A stretch of DNA of 64,000 bases from Neomoorella stamsii (GCF_002995805.1 NZ_PVXL01000029.1:34055-98054), one strand, 5' to 3'. Counted from the stretch's first letter, positions 50,807 through 59,861 are shown. Notes: a model not told the origin generated them from the sequence alone. Numbers and translations are program-made.

Positions 50807-51756
50807 CGGGGGAGAATGGCGGCCGGCTTCCGGTATTTCAAATCAAGCCCATGCTGGCCGTGGCCGGCCGTCCCTTTGATTCCCCCGACTTTATTTATGA
50901 GGTGAAATGGGACGGCTACCGCTGCCTGGCTTACCTCGACCGGAAAACCGTCCTCCAGTCCAGGAATCTCCTGGACATCACCCCGGCCTTTCCCGAACTG
51001 GCCGGCCTGCACCACCGGGTCGGGATGCAGCCGGCGGTCCTGGACGGGGAGATTGTCGTCCCAGGAGAGGAAGGTCGGCCCTCCTTCAGCCGCCTCCAGG
51101 CCAGGGGGAGGATTACCGATCCCGTGAAAAACCGGCAGGCCGCTCGGCAAAACCCGGCCGTTTTTGTCGCCTTCGATCTCCTCTACTGCCGGGGCGAAAA
51201 CATCATGCCCCAACCCCTGCATTGGCGCAAGGGGTTGCTCCAGGAAGCCGTGCAGCCGGGGGACAACCTGGTTATCTCCACCTTTATTGAGACCCACGGC
51301 ACCACCTTCTTTGCGGCCTGCGCCAGGCAGGGCCTGGAGGGAGTCATGGCCAAGGCCAAAGACAGCCCCTACCTTCCCGGCCGGCGTTCCTCCCACTGGC
51401 GCAAAATCCGGCATATCCGCCAGGGGGAATTTATTATTATGGGGTACGAGCCCGGGACCGGCGGGCGACGTTTAGGTGCCCTCATCCTGGGCACCTACCG
51501 GCAGGGGCGCCTGGCCTACCGGGGTAAGGTGGGCACCGGCTTTGACCGGGAGGAAGAACAGAGGTTGCTGGCGGAGTTAAAAAAACTCAAGGCGGTGCCG
51601 CCGCCCTTCGGAGAACCCGTGCCGGGCCTGACCCGGCCCCGCTGGGTGGAACCGCGCCTGGTCTGTACCGTGGAGTACCTGGAACAGACGCCGGACGGCC
51701 GCCTGCGTCACCCCAGTTACCGTGGCTTGCGGTGGGACAAGGAGCCGGGCGAATAA
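50803..51756 (+). CDS. ligD: ATP-dependent DNA ligase, LigD ligase domain
   Basis: A 317-residue ligase that seals ends held by Ku. The adenylation motif is EVKWDGYRCLAYLD with the catalytic Lys; then VLDGEIVVPGEEGRPSF, FVAFDLLYCRGENI, GLEGVMAKAKDSPY and HWRKIRHIRQGEFIIMGYEP (motifs III to V). The OB-fold end reads GKVGTGFDREEEQ and ends YRGLRWDKEPGE. Only the ligase domain is here; the polymerase is the separate gene at 44271. The four-base overlap with ku means coupled translation. Confidence 0.92.
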   Translation: MTGENGGRLPVFQIKPMLAVAGRPFDSPDFIYEVKWDGYRCLAYLDRKTVLQSRNLLDITPAFPELAGLHHRVGMQPAVLDGEIVVPGEEGRPSFSRLQARGRITDPVKNRQAARQNPAVFVAFDLLYCRGENIMPQPLHWRKGLLQEAVQPGDNLVISTFIETHGTTFFAACARQGLEGVMAKAKDSPYLPGRRSSHWRKIRHIRQGEFIIMGYEPGTGGRRLGALILGTYRQGRLAYRGKVGTGFDREEEQRLLAELKKLKAVPPPFGEPVPGLTRPRWVEPRLVCTVEYLEQTPDGRLRHPSYRGLRWDKEPGE

Positions 51757-51847
51757 AAAAGAAAGGGCTAATAAATGGCTGGTATTGGTGCACAATAATT
51801 ATCGTGAGTACTAAGACTAACTGGATAAAAGCAGGAGGTTAATTATT

Positions 51848-53851
51848 GTGGCAGCCTATACCAGACTTTTTGAACCCATCAAGATAGGCAAGGTAGAAGT
51901 AAAGAATAAAATTGCCATGGCCCCCATGGGTGTCCTGGGCCTGGTGACCCAGGACGGCTGCTTTTCAGAGCGAGCCATAGATTATTATATTGAACGGGCC
52001 AGGGGGGGCACCGGGTTAATCATTACCAGTGTGACCAAGGTTGAAAACGAAATTGAGCCCTTTAAACCCGGCCTGGTCCCCAACATATCCGTGAACCCCT
52101 TTCACTTTATCGCCACGGCAGGGGAGCTTACGGAAAGGGTCCATGCCTACAACACCAGGATATTCCTACAGTTGACCATGGGCTTCGGCCGGGTGGCTTC
52201 GCCGGTCATGCTGGCGGGCGAGCCCGTGGCCCCCTCGGCCATTCCTAATTTCTGGGATCCGGACATAACCTGCCGGGAACTGGCGACCAGGGAAGTAGAA
52301 ACCCTGGTCAAAAGGGCTGGCGAGGCTGCCGAGATAGCCGTAGAGGCCGGGTTCGACGGCCTGGAAATCCATGCCATGCATGAGGGCTATCTCCTCGACC
52401 AGTTCACCATCGCCCTGTTCAACCGCCGGACGGATAAATACGGCGGCGACTTGCGGGGCAGGCTCACTTTCCCCATCGAAATAGTGCAGGAGATTAAAAA
52501 GAGGGTGGGGAAAGAGTTCCCCGTCCTCCTCAGGTTCAGCATCAAGAATTTTATCAAGGACTGGCGCCAGGGAGGACTGCCCGGGGAAGTGTTTGCCGAA
52601 AAAGGCCGCGACGTGGAAGAAGCGCTGGCGGCCGCCAGGATCCTGGAAGCAGCCGGTTACGACGGCTTTGACGCCGACGCCGGTTCCTATGATGCCTGGT
52701 ACTGGGCCCACCCGCCCCTCTATCAAGAGCACGGCTGTTACCTGCCTTTAACCCAAAAGCTAAAAGAAGCGGTTAAGGTCCCGGTGATCGTCGCCGGCCG
52801 GATGGAAGTACCGGAACTGGCCGAGCAGGCTCTGGTTGAAGGCAAGGCAGACATGATCGGCATCGGCCGGGGGCTGTTAACCGATGCTGAATGGGCCAGC
52901 AAAGTGATGACGGGACGTGTTGACAGGATCCGGCCCTGCATTGGCTGCCATGACGGCTGCCTGGGGCGGGGCTTCCTGGGCCGGCCACTGTCCTGCGCCG
53001 TGAACCCTGCCTGCGGCCGGGAAAAAGAGTATGGCATTGAGCGGGTCAGTCCGGCTAGGAAGGTAATGATTATCGGTGGCGGCGTGGCCGGCATGGAGGC
53101 GGCCCGGGTGGCCGCCCAGAGGGGACACCAGGTGGCCCTTTACGAAAAGAGTGATCAACTGGGCGGCCATGTCATCGCTGCCGCCGTGCCGGAATTCAAA
53201 AAAGACGACGCGCGCCTGTTGGAGTGGTATAAAACCGAACTGCGGGAACTGCAGGTCGAGATCAACCTGAACCGGGAAGTTACCCCGGAACTGGTCCTGG
53301 AGAAAAACCCCGACGCCGTTGTTGTGGCCACCGGTTCCAAACCGGCCATGCCCGACGTGCCCGGCATCGACAAAGGGAAGGTAAGCACGGCAACTGATAT
53401 TCTTTTGGGTAAAAAGCAGGCCGGCGATAAGGTGGTGATCATCGGCGGCGGGCTGGCCGGGTGCGAAACCGCCCTCTGGCTAGCCCGGCAGGGCAAGGAG
53501 GTGACGATAATTGAGATCCTGGAGGACCTGATGCGGGCCGGCATCCCCGTGCCCTATATGAACCGGATCATGCTCATAGAGATGCTCCGCTATCAAGGGG
53601 TGGAATGGCGAACCGGTACCGGCCTGCTGGAGGTTACTGACGCGGGCGTTATCCTGATTGACAGGTCCTTCCATAGAACAACCCTCCCTGCCGATACTGT
53701 AGTCGTAGCGGCAGGGTTTACGCCCGAGCAGGGACTTTACCGCGCCCTTATGGGCAAGATGCCTGGCCTGTACCTCATTGGCGACTCCCGGGAACCCCGA
53801 AACATTATGGGGGCCATCTGGGACGCCTACGAGGTGGCGCGGAACATTTAG
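51848..53851 (+). CDS. NADH:flavin oxidoreductase / 2-enoate-reductase-type enzyme
   Basis: A 667-residue enzyme of the old-yellow-enzyme/BaiCD/FadH class. An FMN-binding TIM barrel (1-350) has MAPMGVLGLVTQDGCFSERA, GFDGLEIHAMHEGYLLDQF and GADMIGIGRGLLTDAEW-type motifs. The [4Fe-4S] cluster site is CIGCHDGC plus SCAVNPACG. An FAD/NAD(P)H part follows with MIIGGGVAGMEAARVAAQRG and VVIIGGGLAGCETALWLARQ. It would reduce C=C bonds or demethylate amines with NADH. GTG start behind AGGAGG. It is the neighbour of mtaB-mtaC genes (convergent), so it may belong to a methylated-compound pathway, but that is only context. Confidence 0.88.
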   Translation: MAAYTRLFEPIKIGKVEVKNKIAMAPMGVLGLVTQDGCFSERAIDYYIERARGGTGLIITSVTKVENEIEPFKPGLVPNISVNPFHFIATAGELTERVHAYNTRIFLQLTMGFGRVASPVMLAGEPVAPSAIPNFWDPDITCRELATREVETLVKRAGEAAEIAVEAGFDGLEIHAMHEGYLLDQFTIALFNRRTDKYGGDLRGRLTFPIEIVQEIKKRVGKEFPVLLRFSIKNFIKDWRQGGLPGEVFAEKGRDVEEALAAARILEAAGYDGFDADAGSYDAWYWAHPPLYQEHGCYLPLTQKLKEAVKVPVIVAGRMEVPELAEQALVEGKADMIGIGRGLLTDAEWASKVMTGRVDRIRPCIGCHDGCLGRGFLGRPLSCAVNPACGREKEYGIERVSPARKVMIIGGGVAGMEAARVAAQRGHQVALYEKSDQLGGHVIAAAVPEFKKDDARLLEWYKTELRELQVEINLNREVTPELVLEKNPDAVVVATGSKPAMPDVPGIDKGKVSTATDILLGKKQAGDKVVIIGGGLAGCETALWLARQGKEVTIIEILEDLMRAGIPVPYMNRIMLIEMLRYQGVEWRTGTGLLEVTDAGVILIDRSFHRTTLPADTVVVAAGFTPEQGLYRALMGKMPGLYLIGDSREPRNIMGAIWDAYEVARNI

Positions 53852-53867
53852 GAGGGGAATGCGAGAT

Positions 53868-54005
53868 ATGAGAGCCAGTATGATGCTGTTCAACTACGGC
53901 CGCGCAGAGCATGCGGGTTCACGACGCTGCGCCAGTACAATGATCCGGATAAGCGCCAAAGCCGGGAGGCGGGCGTTGCCGCGCTTTAAGGTCCTTCATG
54001 TTTAG
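53868..54005 (+). CDS. Small ORF after the flavin oxidoreductase
   Basis: From an ATG at 53868 (or 53859) behind GGAGGGG the frame gives MRASMMLFNYGRAEHAGSRR and ends LPRFKVLHV at 45 residues. It has a good ribosome site 14 bases after the oxidoreductase stop, but the sequence looks like the start of a truncated gene. No family known. The remaining 60 bases to mtaB hold a CCCGC/GCGGG stem that may end transcription on both strands. Confidence 0.35.
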   Translation: MRASMMLFNYGRAEHAGSRRCASTMIRISAKAGRRALPRFKVLHV

Positions 54006-54065
54006 GAGCGCCTTCCTTCCATAAATTTCCTGAGATTCCCGCTCCTGTGTCCAGGCGGGAGCTCC

Positions 54066-55475
54066 TCAGGCATGGGTTACTTCTAGATCGTATTCTTCCG
54101 GCCGCCATTTTTTAAGATCGAGTTCTTTTTGTATTTCGTACCAGAACTTTTCCCCGTCGTCGGGTATTGTGTCGATTTGGGTGCTGATGATGTCCAGCCA
54201 CTTCTTCTCTCTGGGGGACACCTGAACTTCGCCCCGGGCCAGGCCACGCTTGATGACCTCCACTGCCAGGGCGGCCGCCTTTTTGGTGGCAACGAAAGCA
54301 TCCTTTTCCTTAACCAGCTCCTGGCTGATCTCCAGTACTATGTCCGGCCTTAGGACGTAGGCCTGGGGATCCAGCCTGGAATCGGAGGCTGCCAGCCAGT
54401 CCCGCATCTTCAGGGCAAAGCTGCGCCCGTCCGCCGCCGCTTCGTTCATCAGCCGGCAGTCGTAGATGAGCTGTTCCGTGGATACCACGGGTGCCGGAGC
54501 GCTCAGCAGCTTGACGTTCTGAACGGATTCGTTGCTCCACATGTCGCACACACAGGCGGCGATGTTGCCGATGGCACTTAAATGGGCGCATGCCGCCGTT
54601 TTGCCTTCCATGGAAATGGGGATCCCGGCGATGGCTTTCATGTATGGCCCCTCATAGCCGCAATCCTTATCAGGCCCTATGGCACCCATTTCGAATGCCA
54701 CCAGGCTCCTGGGGATGGTGGCCACCCTGTCCACTGCCGCAAACACCCTGGGGATCATTCCCTGTTCGGCCAGGGCGAGGGCGGTGTTGGCAAACCCGCA
54801 TGCCGTATCTCCACCGGCTATAGCGCCGGTCCGTTCGGCGATCCTGACTATATTGGACCAGAGGAACCGCATGTCCCTGACCCCCAGGACACCCAGGGCA
54901 AAGATGGCCTTCCTGATGTTGCAGGTGACAAGCGCTTCATCGTGGACCTCCTTACCGCCCGTGGACTCGATGGACAGGATATCAGCCCCCTCCTCGGCGC
55001 ATTTCTCAAAGGTGATTAACATGTTTTCCAGGAGTTCGCCCCGCTTCATCAGCGGCGGCCTCAGAATCTCCCTGGTGTCGTTGGGGGTACACCTCAGGAG
55101 GCTTTTTAGCCCGTACTTATCCTCGTACTCGTGCATCTTGTCCCGCAGGATCTTGTTAATTTCGATGCCCCACTCGGGTTTCATGGTAGTCTCCGGGAGC
55201 AGTTCAAGTTCCACGATGAGGCCTGGCGCGTACAGGTCCTTTGCCCGCTTTAAAATCCCCTCAATCATCTCCGCATACTGCCTTCTGACTTCGGGCATGG
55301 TGCTTTCCTCAATATTCATCGGCGGGAGGGTCATGTTGATCTCGGGGTAAACCGTCCCTGCGCCGATCACCATGCCGTTTTTTGCTTTCACGGGATGGGG
55401 GGCAATCCCGTAGACGAAATCATCAAGGGATTTGACCGCCAGTTCACTGAAGGTTTTAACAGGCTTGTAATCCAT
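54066..55475 (-). CDS. mtaB: Methanol:corrinoid methyltransferase (MtaB-like)
   Basis: A 469-residue zinc enzyme that transfers the methyl group of methanol to a corrinoid protein. Characteristic parts: KSLDDFVYGIAPHPVKAKNG, VIGAGTVYPEINMTLPPM, IESTGGKEVHDEA with the Glu ligand, GGDTACGFANTA with the first Cys, and KTAACAHLSAIGNIAACVCD with the further Cys residues; these fit the Glu-Cys-Cys zinc site of MtaB. The ATG at 55475 (MDYKPVKTF) follows GGAGGGAG, so the codon at 55490 is rejected. The corrinoid partner gene is upstream on the same strand. Relatives with other methyl donors exist, but methanol is the default. Confidence 0.85.
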   Translation of the reverse strand: MDYKPVKTFSELAVKSLDDFVYGIAPHPVKAKNGMVIGAGTVYPEINMTLPPMNIEESTMPEVRRQYAEMIEGILKRAKDLYAPGLIVELELLPETTMKPEWGIEINKILRDKMHEYEDKYGLKSLLRCTPNDTREILRPPLMKRGELLENMLITFEKCAEEGADILSIESTGGKEVHDEALVTCNIRKAIFALGVLGVRDMRFLWSNIVRIAERTGAIAGGDTACGFANTALALAEQGMIPRVFAAVDRVATIPRSLVAFEMGAIGPDKDCGYEGPYMKAIAGIPISMEGKTAACAHLSAIGNIAACVCDMWSNESVQNVKLLSAPAPVVSTEQLIYDCRLMNEAAADGRSFALKMRDWLAASDSRLDPQAYVLRPDIVLEISQELVKEKDAFVATKKAAALAVEVIKRGLARGEVQVSPREKKWLDIISTQIDTIPDDGEKFWYEIQKELDLKKWRPEEYDLEVTHA

Positions 55476-55584
55476 TATGGCTCCCTCCATAATAATTAAT
55501 CCAGGGTTCCGTGAGGTTCATCCGTCTTTGCCCCGGGTTGCCGCCCGGGCTTCCTGCGTCGACAGGTCAACCCGGCCGGCCGTC

Positions 55585-56217
55585 TTACTCAAGCAGCCGC
55601 CTGCAAAGTTCGGTGGCCGAAGCGGCGTCGGGGGCATACCCGTCCGCCCCGATTTCGTTCGCAAAATCCTGGCTGATGGGCGCCCCGCCGACGATTACCT
55701 TCACCCGCTCCCTCAACCCGGCGGCGACCAGGGCATCGATGGTTGATTTCATATTCATCATGGTGGTGGTCAGCAGGGCGGACATGGCCACGATGTCTGG
55801 CTGGTATTTCTTTACCGCCTCCACGAATTTATCCGGGTCGATGTCCACCCCCAGGTTGTAAACCGTGAAACCAGCGCTCTCCAACATCATACCCACCAGG
55901 TTTTTACCGATGTCGTGCAGGTCCCCCTTGACAGTTCCCAGCACAATTTTCCCGATGGACGGCATGTCGAAGGCTCGCTGGCTCTGCTTGATCACCTCCA
56001 CCCCGGCGTTCATGGCCCTGGCCGACATCAAGACCTCCGGTACGAACATCTCGTTGTTCTTGAACAGGACACCGACCCTTTCCATGCCGGCGATCAGGCC
56101 CCTGTTGATCACCTCCAGGGGATCAGCTCCGCCGCTCAACAAGCTCTTAGTTAATTCCACCACTTGTGCTTCATCGCCCTCGAATACCGCCTGTGACAGT
56201 TCTTCAAAGCTAGCCAT
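55585..56217 (-). CDS. mtaC: Corrinoid protein (MtaC-like)
   Basis: A 210-residue protein with an N-terminal four-helix cap (about 1-85) and a cobalamin-binding Rossmann domain. The cobalt-ligand motif is TVKGDLHDIGKNLVGMML (His about 101), then YNLGVDIDPDKFVEAVKKY, MSALLTTTMMNMK and VIVGGAPISQDFANEIGADG. It carries the methyl group between MtaB and an acceptor methyltransferase. ATG behind AAAGGAGGA. It is 109 bases before mtaB and follows the methyltransferase at 56313, all on the minus strand. Confidence 0.88.
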   Translation of the reverse strand: MASFEELSQAVFEGDEAQVVELTKSLLSGGADPLEVINRGLIAGMERVGVLFKNNEMFVPEVLMSARAMNAGVEVIKQSQRAFDMPSIGKIVLGTVKGDLHDIGKNLVGMMLESAGFTVYNLGVDIDPDKFVEAVKKYQPDIVAMSALLTTTMMNMKSTIDALVAAGLRERVKVIVGGAPISQDFANEIGADGYAPDAASATELCRRLLE

Positions 56218-56312
56218 CGCGGCAAATCCTCCTTTTTTTAATGATTTAATTGAGACGTAATGGGAAGAGGATACGGCCGGTATTATTGCCTGGATACCGG
56301 AAACGGCCGCTA

Positions 56313-57116
56313 TCAGTCACGCCTGTACAACCCGCTGCGGTGGGCCTTCAGGTAACCGGTGCAGAAAGGGTCCTTCCCCAGCAGTGCCCTGGAGGCGTGG
56401 AAGAAGCCCATCATCTCCCTGTCCAGCGGATCCAGGATGTAGGAGTCCATACCGGCGGTCATCAGTTGCACCATGAAGACCTGGTTCAGGACCCGCCTGT
56501 TGGGCAGACCGAAACTGACGTTGCTGAGACCGCAGATAATGTGCACATCGGGGTAAGCCTGCCTGATAAAGCCAACGGCTTCGATCACTTCCAACCCCGC
56601 CTGGTCGTTGGTGCTGAGCGGCTTAACCAGCGGGTCGATATAGATGTCGTCCTTCTCAACACCGGCTGCTGTCAGGTCTTCTACCAGCTTCTTAACGATC
56701 TCGATTCGCTTCTCCGCAGTGGAGGGTATCCCGTCGTTATCCATGCACAGGGCCACCACCTTGGCTTTGAAGCTTTTAATGATGGGCAAAACTGCCTCAA
56801 ACCGATCCGGTTCCGCGGTGATGGAGTTTAACATAGGCCGGCCCCTGGTCGCCAGCTTCAATCCCGTTTCCAGTACCTGAGGATCGGGGCTGTCGATACA
56901 CAGGGGAACGTCCACTGCTTCCCTCACGGTGTTGACCAGCCAGGCCATGATCTCCGGTTCATTGTGAACCATAGTGCCGCAGTTGATATCGATGTAATCC
57001 GCCCCGGCCTGCGCCTGCTTCACCGCGATGTCGCGAATGTAAGCGGCATCCTCTCTTTCAATTGCCTCTTTAATCGGTTTGCGACTGGTGTTGATCAATT
57101 CTCCCACAATGAGCAT
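56313..57116 (-). CDS. Methyltetrahydrofolate:corrinoid methyltransferase family protein
   Basis: A 267-residue TIM-barrel protein of the pterin-binding AcsE/MtvA/MetH type: LIVGELINTSRKPIKEAIER, ADYIDINCGTMVHNEPEIMA, LCIDSPDPQVLETGLKLA, LNSITAEPDRF and LSNVSFGLPNRRVLNQVF, with Asp and Asn residues of the pterin pocket. Here it likely moves the methyl group from the MtaC-type protein to tetrahydrofolate, replacing the coenzyme M step of methanogens. It heads the operon, with a promoter and ATTGTCGT box in the divergent region. ATG behind GGGAGGT. Confidence 0.85.
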   Translation of the reverse strand: MLIVGELINTSRKPIKEAIEREDAAYIRDIAVKQAQAGADYIDINCGTMVHNEPEIMAWLVNTVREAVDVPLCIDSPDPQVLETGLKLATRGRPMLNSITAEPDRFEAVLPIIKSFKAKVVALCMDNDGIPSTAEKRIEIVKKLVEDLTAAGVEKDDIYIDPLVKPLSTNDQAGLEVIEAVGFIRQAYPDVHIICGLSNVSFGLPNRRVLNQVFMVQLMTAGMDSYILDPLDREMMGFFHASRALLGKDPFCTGYLKAHRSGLYRRD

Positions 57117-57266
57117 CGGCTGTTACCTCCCAACCCGGTATGAATTAATCCGGCTTCCTTTAACGATAGAATTGTGTTAAACTTAAGATTATAACTCAAC
57201 TCCGCCTATCACATCCTTTTCGATGGTTTTAGATCCCTCAGAACCATTTCCTGGGACCCCGCTTGA

Positions 57267-57284
57267 ATTATACTTTACGACAAT
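57267..57284 (-). promoter_or_regulatory. Minus promoter of the methyltransferase operon with ATTGTCGT box
   Basis: On the minus strand ATTGTCGT (57284-57277), four bases, then TATAAT (57272-57267). No -35 hexamer fits, suggesting an activator at the box. The same eight bases precede the plus-strand -10 at 57342-57347. Confidence 0.5.
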
Positions 57285-57332
57285 ATTAAGATCATGAAAA
57301 AAAGGCAATAAGTTGTGGCTAATTTATAGTGA

Positions 57333-57347
57333 ATTGTCGTGTATAAT
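57333..57347 (+). promoter_or_regulatory. Plus promoter of the second corrinoid protein with ATTGTCGT box
   Basis: ATTGTCGT (57333-57340), one base, then TATAAT (57342-57347), 39 bases before the start codon. With the inverted copy 49 bases away it marks a divergent regulated promoter region, a likely target of the PocR/AraC protein at 58112. Confidence 0.5.
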
Positions 57348-57385
57348 TTATAAACGAAGGAACAAACAGGAAAGCCGGTGATACC

Positions 57386-58060
57386 TTGAGCGGCCGTACC
57401 CAAATATTCCAGGATATCATTTCTGCCATCCTGAGGGGGGATGCTAACGGCGTATTGAAATCAATTAGCTCGGGTCTACAGATGGGAATGAGCGCCGACG
57501 AGATTCTGGAGGAGGCTATGATACCGGCAACCGTCCAGACCCTGGATAAATACCAGGGGGCAGATTTTTATATCCCCGATGTCATCAACGCCTCCCACGC
57601 CATTGAGGCCGGTCTGTTCGCCTTGAAACCTTATATTAAAAAAGGCCTGCATAAGCGAAAGAAAATTGTCATCGGCACTGTGGAAGGGGATATTCACGAC
57701 ATCGGGAAAAACCTGGTGGCTCTATCCCTGGGTTACGCCGGGTTTGAGGTTATCGACCTGGGTGTGAATGTCTCGCCGGCGGAATTTGTCAGGTCGGTGG
57801 AGCAGTACCGCCCGGAAATCCTGGCAATGTCGGCATTATTGACCACAACCATGGGAGAAATGGCCAGGGTAATCAAAGCCCTGGAGAAGCACCATCTGCG
57901 CAAGAGCGTCAGGGTGATGGTGGGGGGAGGACCTGTGACGAGGGAGTTTGCGGAGTCCATCGGGGCGGACGCCTACGGCAGCTCGGCCCGTGAGGCCATC
58001 AGTATTGCCCAATCCCTGGTGAGCCGGTGCAATGAGCGGGAAAGGGATTGTGCCTATTGA
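57386..58060 (+). CDS. Corrinoid protein (second, MtbC/MttC-type)
   Basis: A 224-residue corrinoid-binding protein: cap domain (about 1-90) with GLQMGMSADEILEEAMIPAT, then TVEGDIHDIGKNLVALSLGY with the Co-ligating His about 104, IDLGVNVSPAEFVRSVEQY, MSALLTTTMGEMA and MVGGGPVTREFAESIGADAY. About half identical by eye to the MtaC-like protein 1 kb away but clearly distinct. No methyltransferase follows it, so its donor enzyme must be MtaB, the MeTr protein or a distant gene. TTG start; the ribosome site (CCGGTGA) is weak. Confidence 0.85.
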   Translation: MSGRTQIFQDIISAILRGDANGVLKSISSGLQMGMSADEILEEAMIPATVQTLDKYQGADFYIPDVINASHAIEAGLFALKPYIKKGLHKRKKIVIGTVEGDIHDIGKNLVALSLGYAGFEVIDLGVNVSPAEFVRSVEQYRPEILAMSALLTTTMGEMARVIKALEKHHLRKSVRVMVGGGPVTREFAESIGADAYGSSAREAISIAQSLVSRCNERERDCAY

Positions 58061-58074
58061 AAGGGGAAGAACGA

Positions 58075-58107
58075 GCTGCCCGTGCGGTGTTCGCACGGGC
58101 AGTTTTT
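58075..58107 (+). terminator. Terminator after the second corrinoid gene
   Basis: CTGCCCGTGCG pairs with CGCACGGGCAG around GTGTT, followed by TTTTT. It separates two convergent genes. Confidence 0.85.
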
Positions 58108-58111
58108 GGAT

Positions 58112-59434
58112 TCAGGCCAATGGAAAGAAATTCTTTCTCCTGTACTCGTTGGGGCTCAAGCCGGTGATTTTTTTGAAAACCTTGCAGAAATAACTGCGCT
58201 CTTTAAACCCTGTCTGTACGGCAACCGACTCGATGGTCTGTTCGGTTTGCCTGAGCAGGAGCTTCGCCTGCTCAATCCTCACCTTGTTAATGTGCTCTTT
58301 GAGGGAATAGCCCATCTTCTTTTTAAATAGTTGCCCCAGATACGCCGGGCTAATGTAGCTGGCTCTAGCGATTTCTTTAACAGAGAGGCTCTCGGAACTA
58401 TAGTTTTTTTGGATATAATCGACAACTCTGTTGATGATGTCCTCTCCCTCGCTAGAGTTCTTTTCCGATATCAACTCGATGAAGGCGTTTCCCACTGCCA
58501 GAAGCCAGAGGACGGCCTTCTCCACGGTGTCGGCTTCATCTATCTCCTTCAGTTTCAGATCGCTCAAGTGGATTACTTCCCCGAACTTTACCCCGTATTC
58601 GGTCGACGTGCGGATGAGGAAGCTCAGGAGCTCCAGGCTGCGTCCCTTGATAACTTCCAGCTGCCCCTTGCTCTGGATAAAAATCTGCAGGACGAGCTGC
58701 TCTAGCAGCTTTTTTGCCTTCTCGATATTGGCTCGCCTGATCTCGATAAAGATCTCGTTCCCTAGCTTGTTCAGATCCTGCTCCGTGTTGCCCCCAGCGA
58801 TCCGGCTCCCGGCATCCTTCTGTTTCTTGTTTTCCGCCCATATCCAGGAACCGACCCTTCGCAATTTTTGCTGGAAGTCAAAGATCTCCCCCTCGCTCTT
58901 GGCTACGTAACTGGTAATGATAAACACCAGATCGGCCGCGGCCTGTATCTCTACCGACGTCACCGACTTAACCCTGTCTAAGGAATGCAATAAAACGTCG
59001 GGGTCCTGCCCTATCTCACCCGCTAGTTCCCTGATCCAGTGATGACAGAATTCGGCGGGCTGCCACATCATCACCTGGCCGCAGATAAAATTCCCGATAT
59101 GTTTACCTCTGTGGAAAAAAGGACAGACCCAAGAGATAAGGCCGGCATGGCACTTGAAAATATAGGGCTCTTTCCATTTGAGGGCCTGTTCCCCGGCCCA
59201 GGCATAAGAGCTCCGGCAACGCGCCATTCCACTGGGGCTCGATTTAACCAGCTGGCAGAACTCGCAATCACCCTGCTCGGAGGAGAGAAGGCAATTTCCT
59301 TCTAAATCTGTTATGGCGGAAAACATCTTCGTGGCATAAGAAAAAGAGTTTAACAGTCTCTGGAGAAGCTCCTTTTCCATCTTCTTTTTTATTTGGAGAT
59401 CTTCCACTCTTTCGCTCAAACTTAGCACCAGCAT
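58112..59434 (-). CDS. PocR-domain AraC-family regulator
   Basis: A 440-residue regulator. The N-terminal PocR sensory domain (about 25-180) has DLEGNCLLSSEQGDCEFCQL, MARCRSSYAWAGEQAL and CHAGLISWVCPFFHRGKHIG, with several Cys. A linker leads to the AraC domain (about 340-440) with SVKEIARASYISPAYLGQLF and KSYFCKVFKKITGLSPNEYR-like second helix pair (read as RSYFCKVFKKITGLSPNEYR). PocR domains sense small hydrocarbon derivatives, e.g. 1,2-propanediol. It is convergent with the second corrinoid gene and near mtaBC, so it probably activates methanol-type genes. ATG at 59434 behind GGGAGGAGGG; the longer frame start at 59461 lacks a site. Confidence 0.85.
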   Translation of the reverse strand: MLVLSLSERVEDLQIKKKMEKELLQRLLNSFSYATKMFSAITDLEGNCLLSSEQGDCEFCQLVKSSPSGMARCRSSYAWAGEQALKWKEPYIFKCHAGLISWVCPFFHRGKHIGNFICGQVMMWQPAEFCHHWIRELAGEIGQDPDVLLHSLDRVKSVTSVEIQAAADLVFIITSYVAKSEGEIFDFQQKLRRVGSWIWAENKKQKDAGSRIAGGNTEQDLNKLGNEIFIEIRRANIEKAKKLLEQLVLQIFIQSKGQLEVIKGRSLELLSFLIRTSTEYGVKFGEVIHLSDLKLKEIDEADTVEKAVLWLLAVGNAFIELISEKNSSEGEDIINRVVDYIQKNYSSESLSVKEIARASYISPAYLGQLFKKKMGYSLKEHINKVRIEQAKLLLRQTEQTIESVAVQTGFKERSYFCKVFKKITGLSPNEYRRKNFFPLA

Positions 59435-59747
59435 TGTAACCGCCCTCCTCCCGACCGGCAATGATTTACGGATTGCGTCATTTTTCGGCCAGTATAAATT
59501 TTTTTACAGGACTTACATTCCTCTTTCCTTCAACCCGCCCGGAAATCGCCGGGCGACGCGAGGCAGGGTGATTACAGCAAGATCCTTATTGTGAGTTTAC
59601 AACGGGAACAATTAACCGGTAAGCGCACAAATTTTTTTCATTGTGTACTAAATTAATATTTTCGATGTATATTTTTTGTATCCTTCTCACTAGCATTGCC
59701 TAAAAATTTCTAGTCACGCGTTCAATATGGAAGTATATATTTACCTG

Positions 59748-59819
59748 ACCAAGTACCGCTAGGCCGGGTTTCACAAGACTAAAGGCGGTGTCAAGCTCCA
59801 CCTGCGCTTAAACCCTTGA
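59748..59819 (+). mobile_element. IS4-like transposase remnant
   Basis: The frame TKYR-stop-AGFHKTKGGVKLHLRLNP contains the KGGVKLH motif that follows the second Asp in IS4/IS231-type transposases. Only about 23 codons, one of them a stop, survive. The surrounding 59462-59920 is AT-rich and has no other gene. Weak evidence because of the short length. Confidence 0.4.
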
Positions 59820-59861
59820 AAAGTGGGGATTGGTCAACAGGCTCCTAGACCCGCGCTTGCA

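Noticed and set aside
59462..59747. Coding potential in the AT-rich stretch before the IS4-like remnant
   Set aside because: No frame longer than a few dozen codons with a start and ribosome site was seen on either strand.
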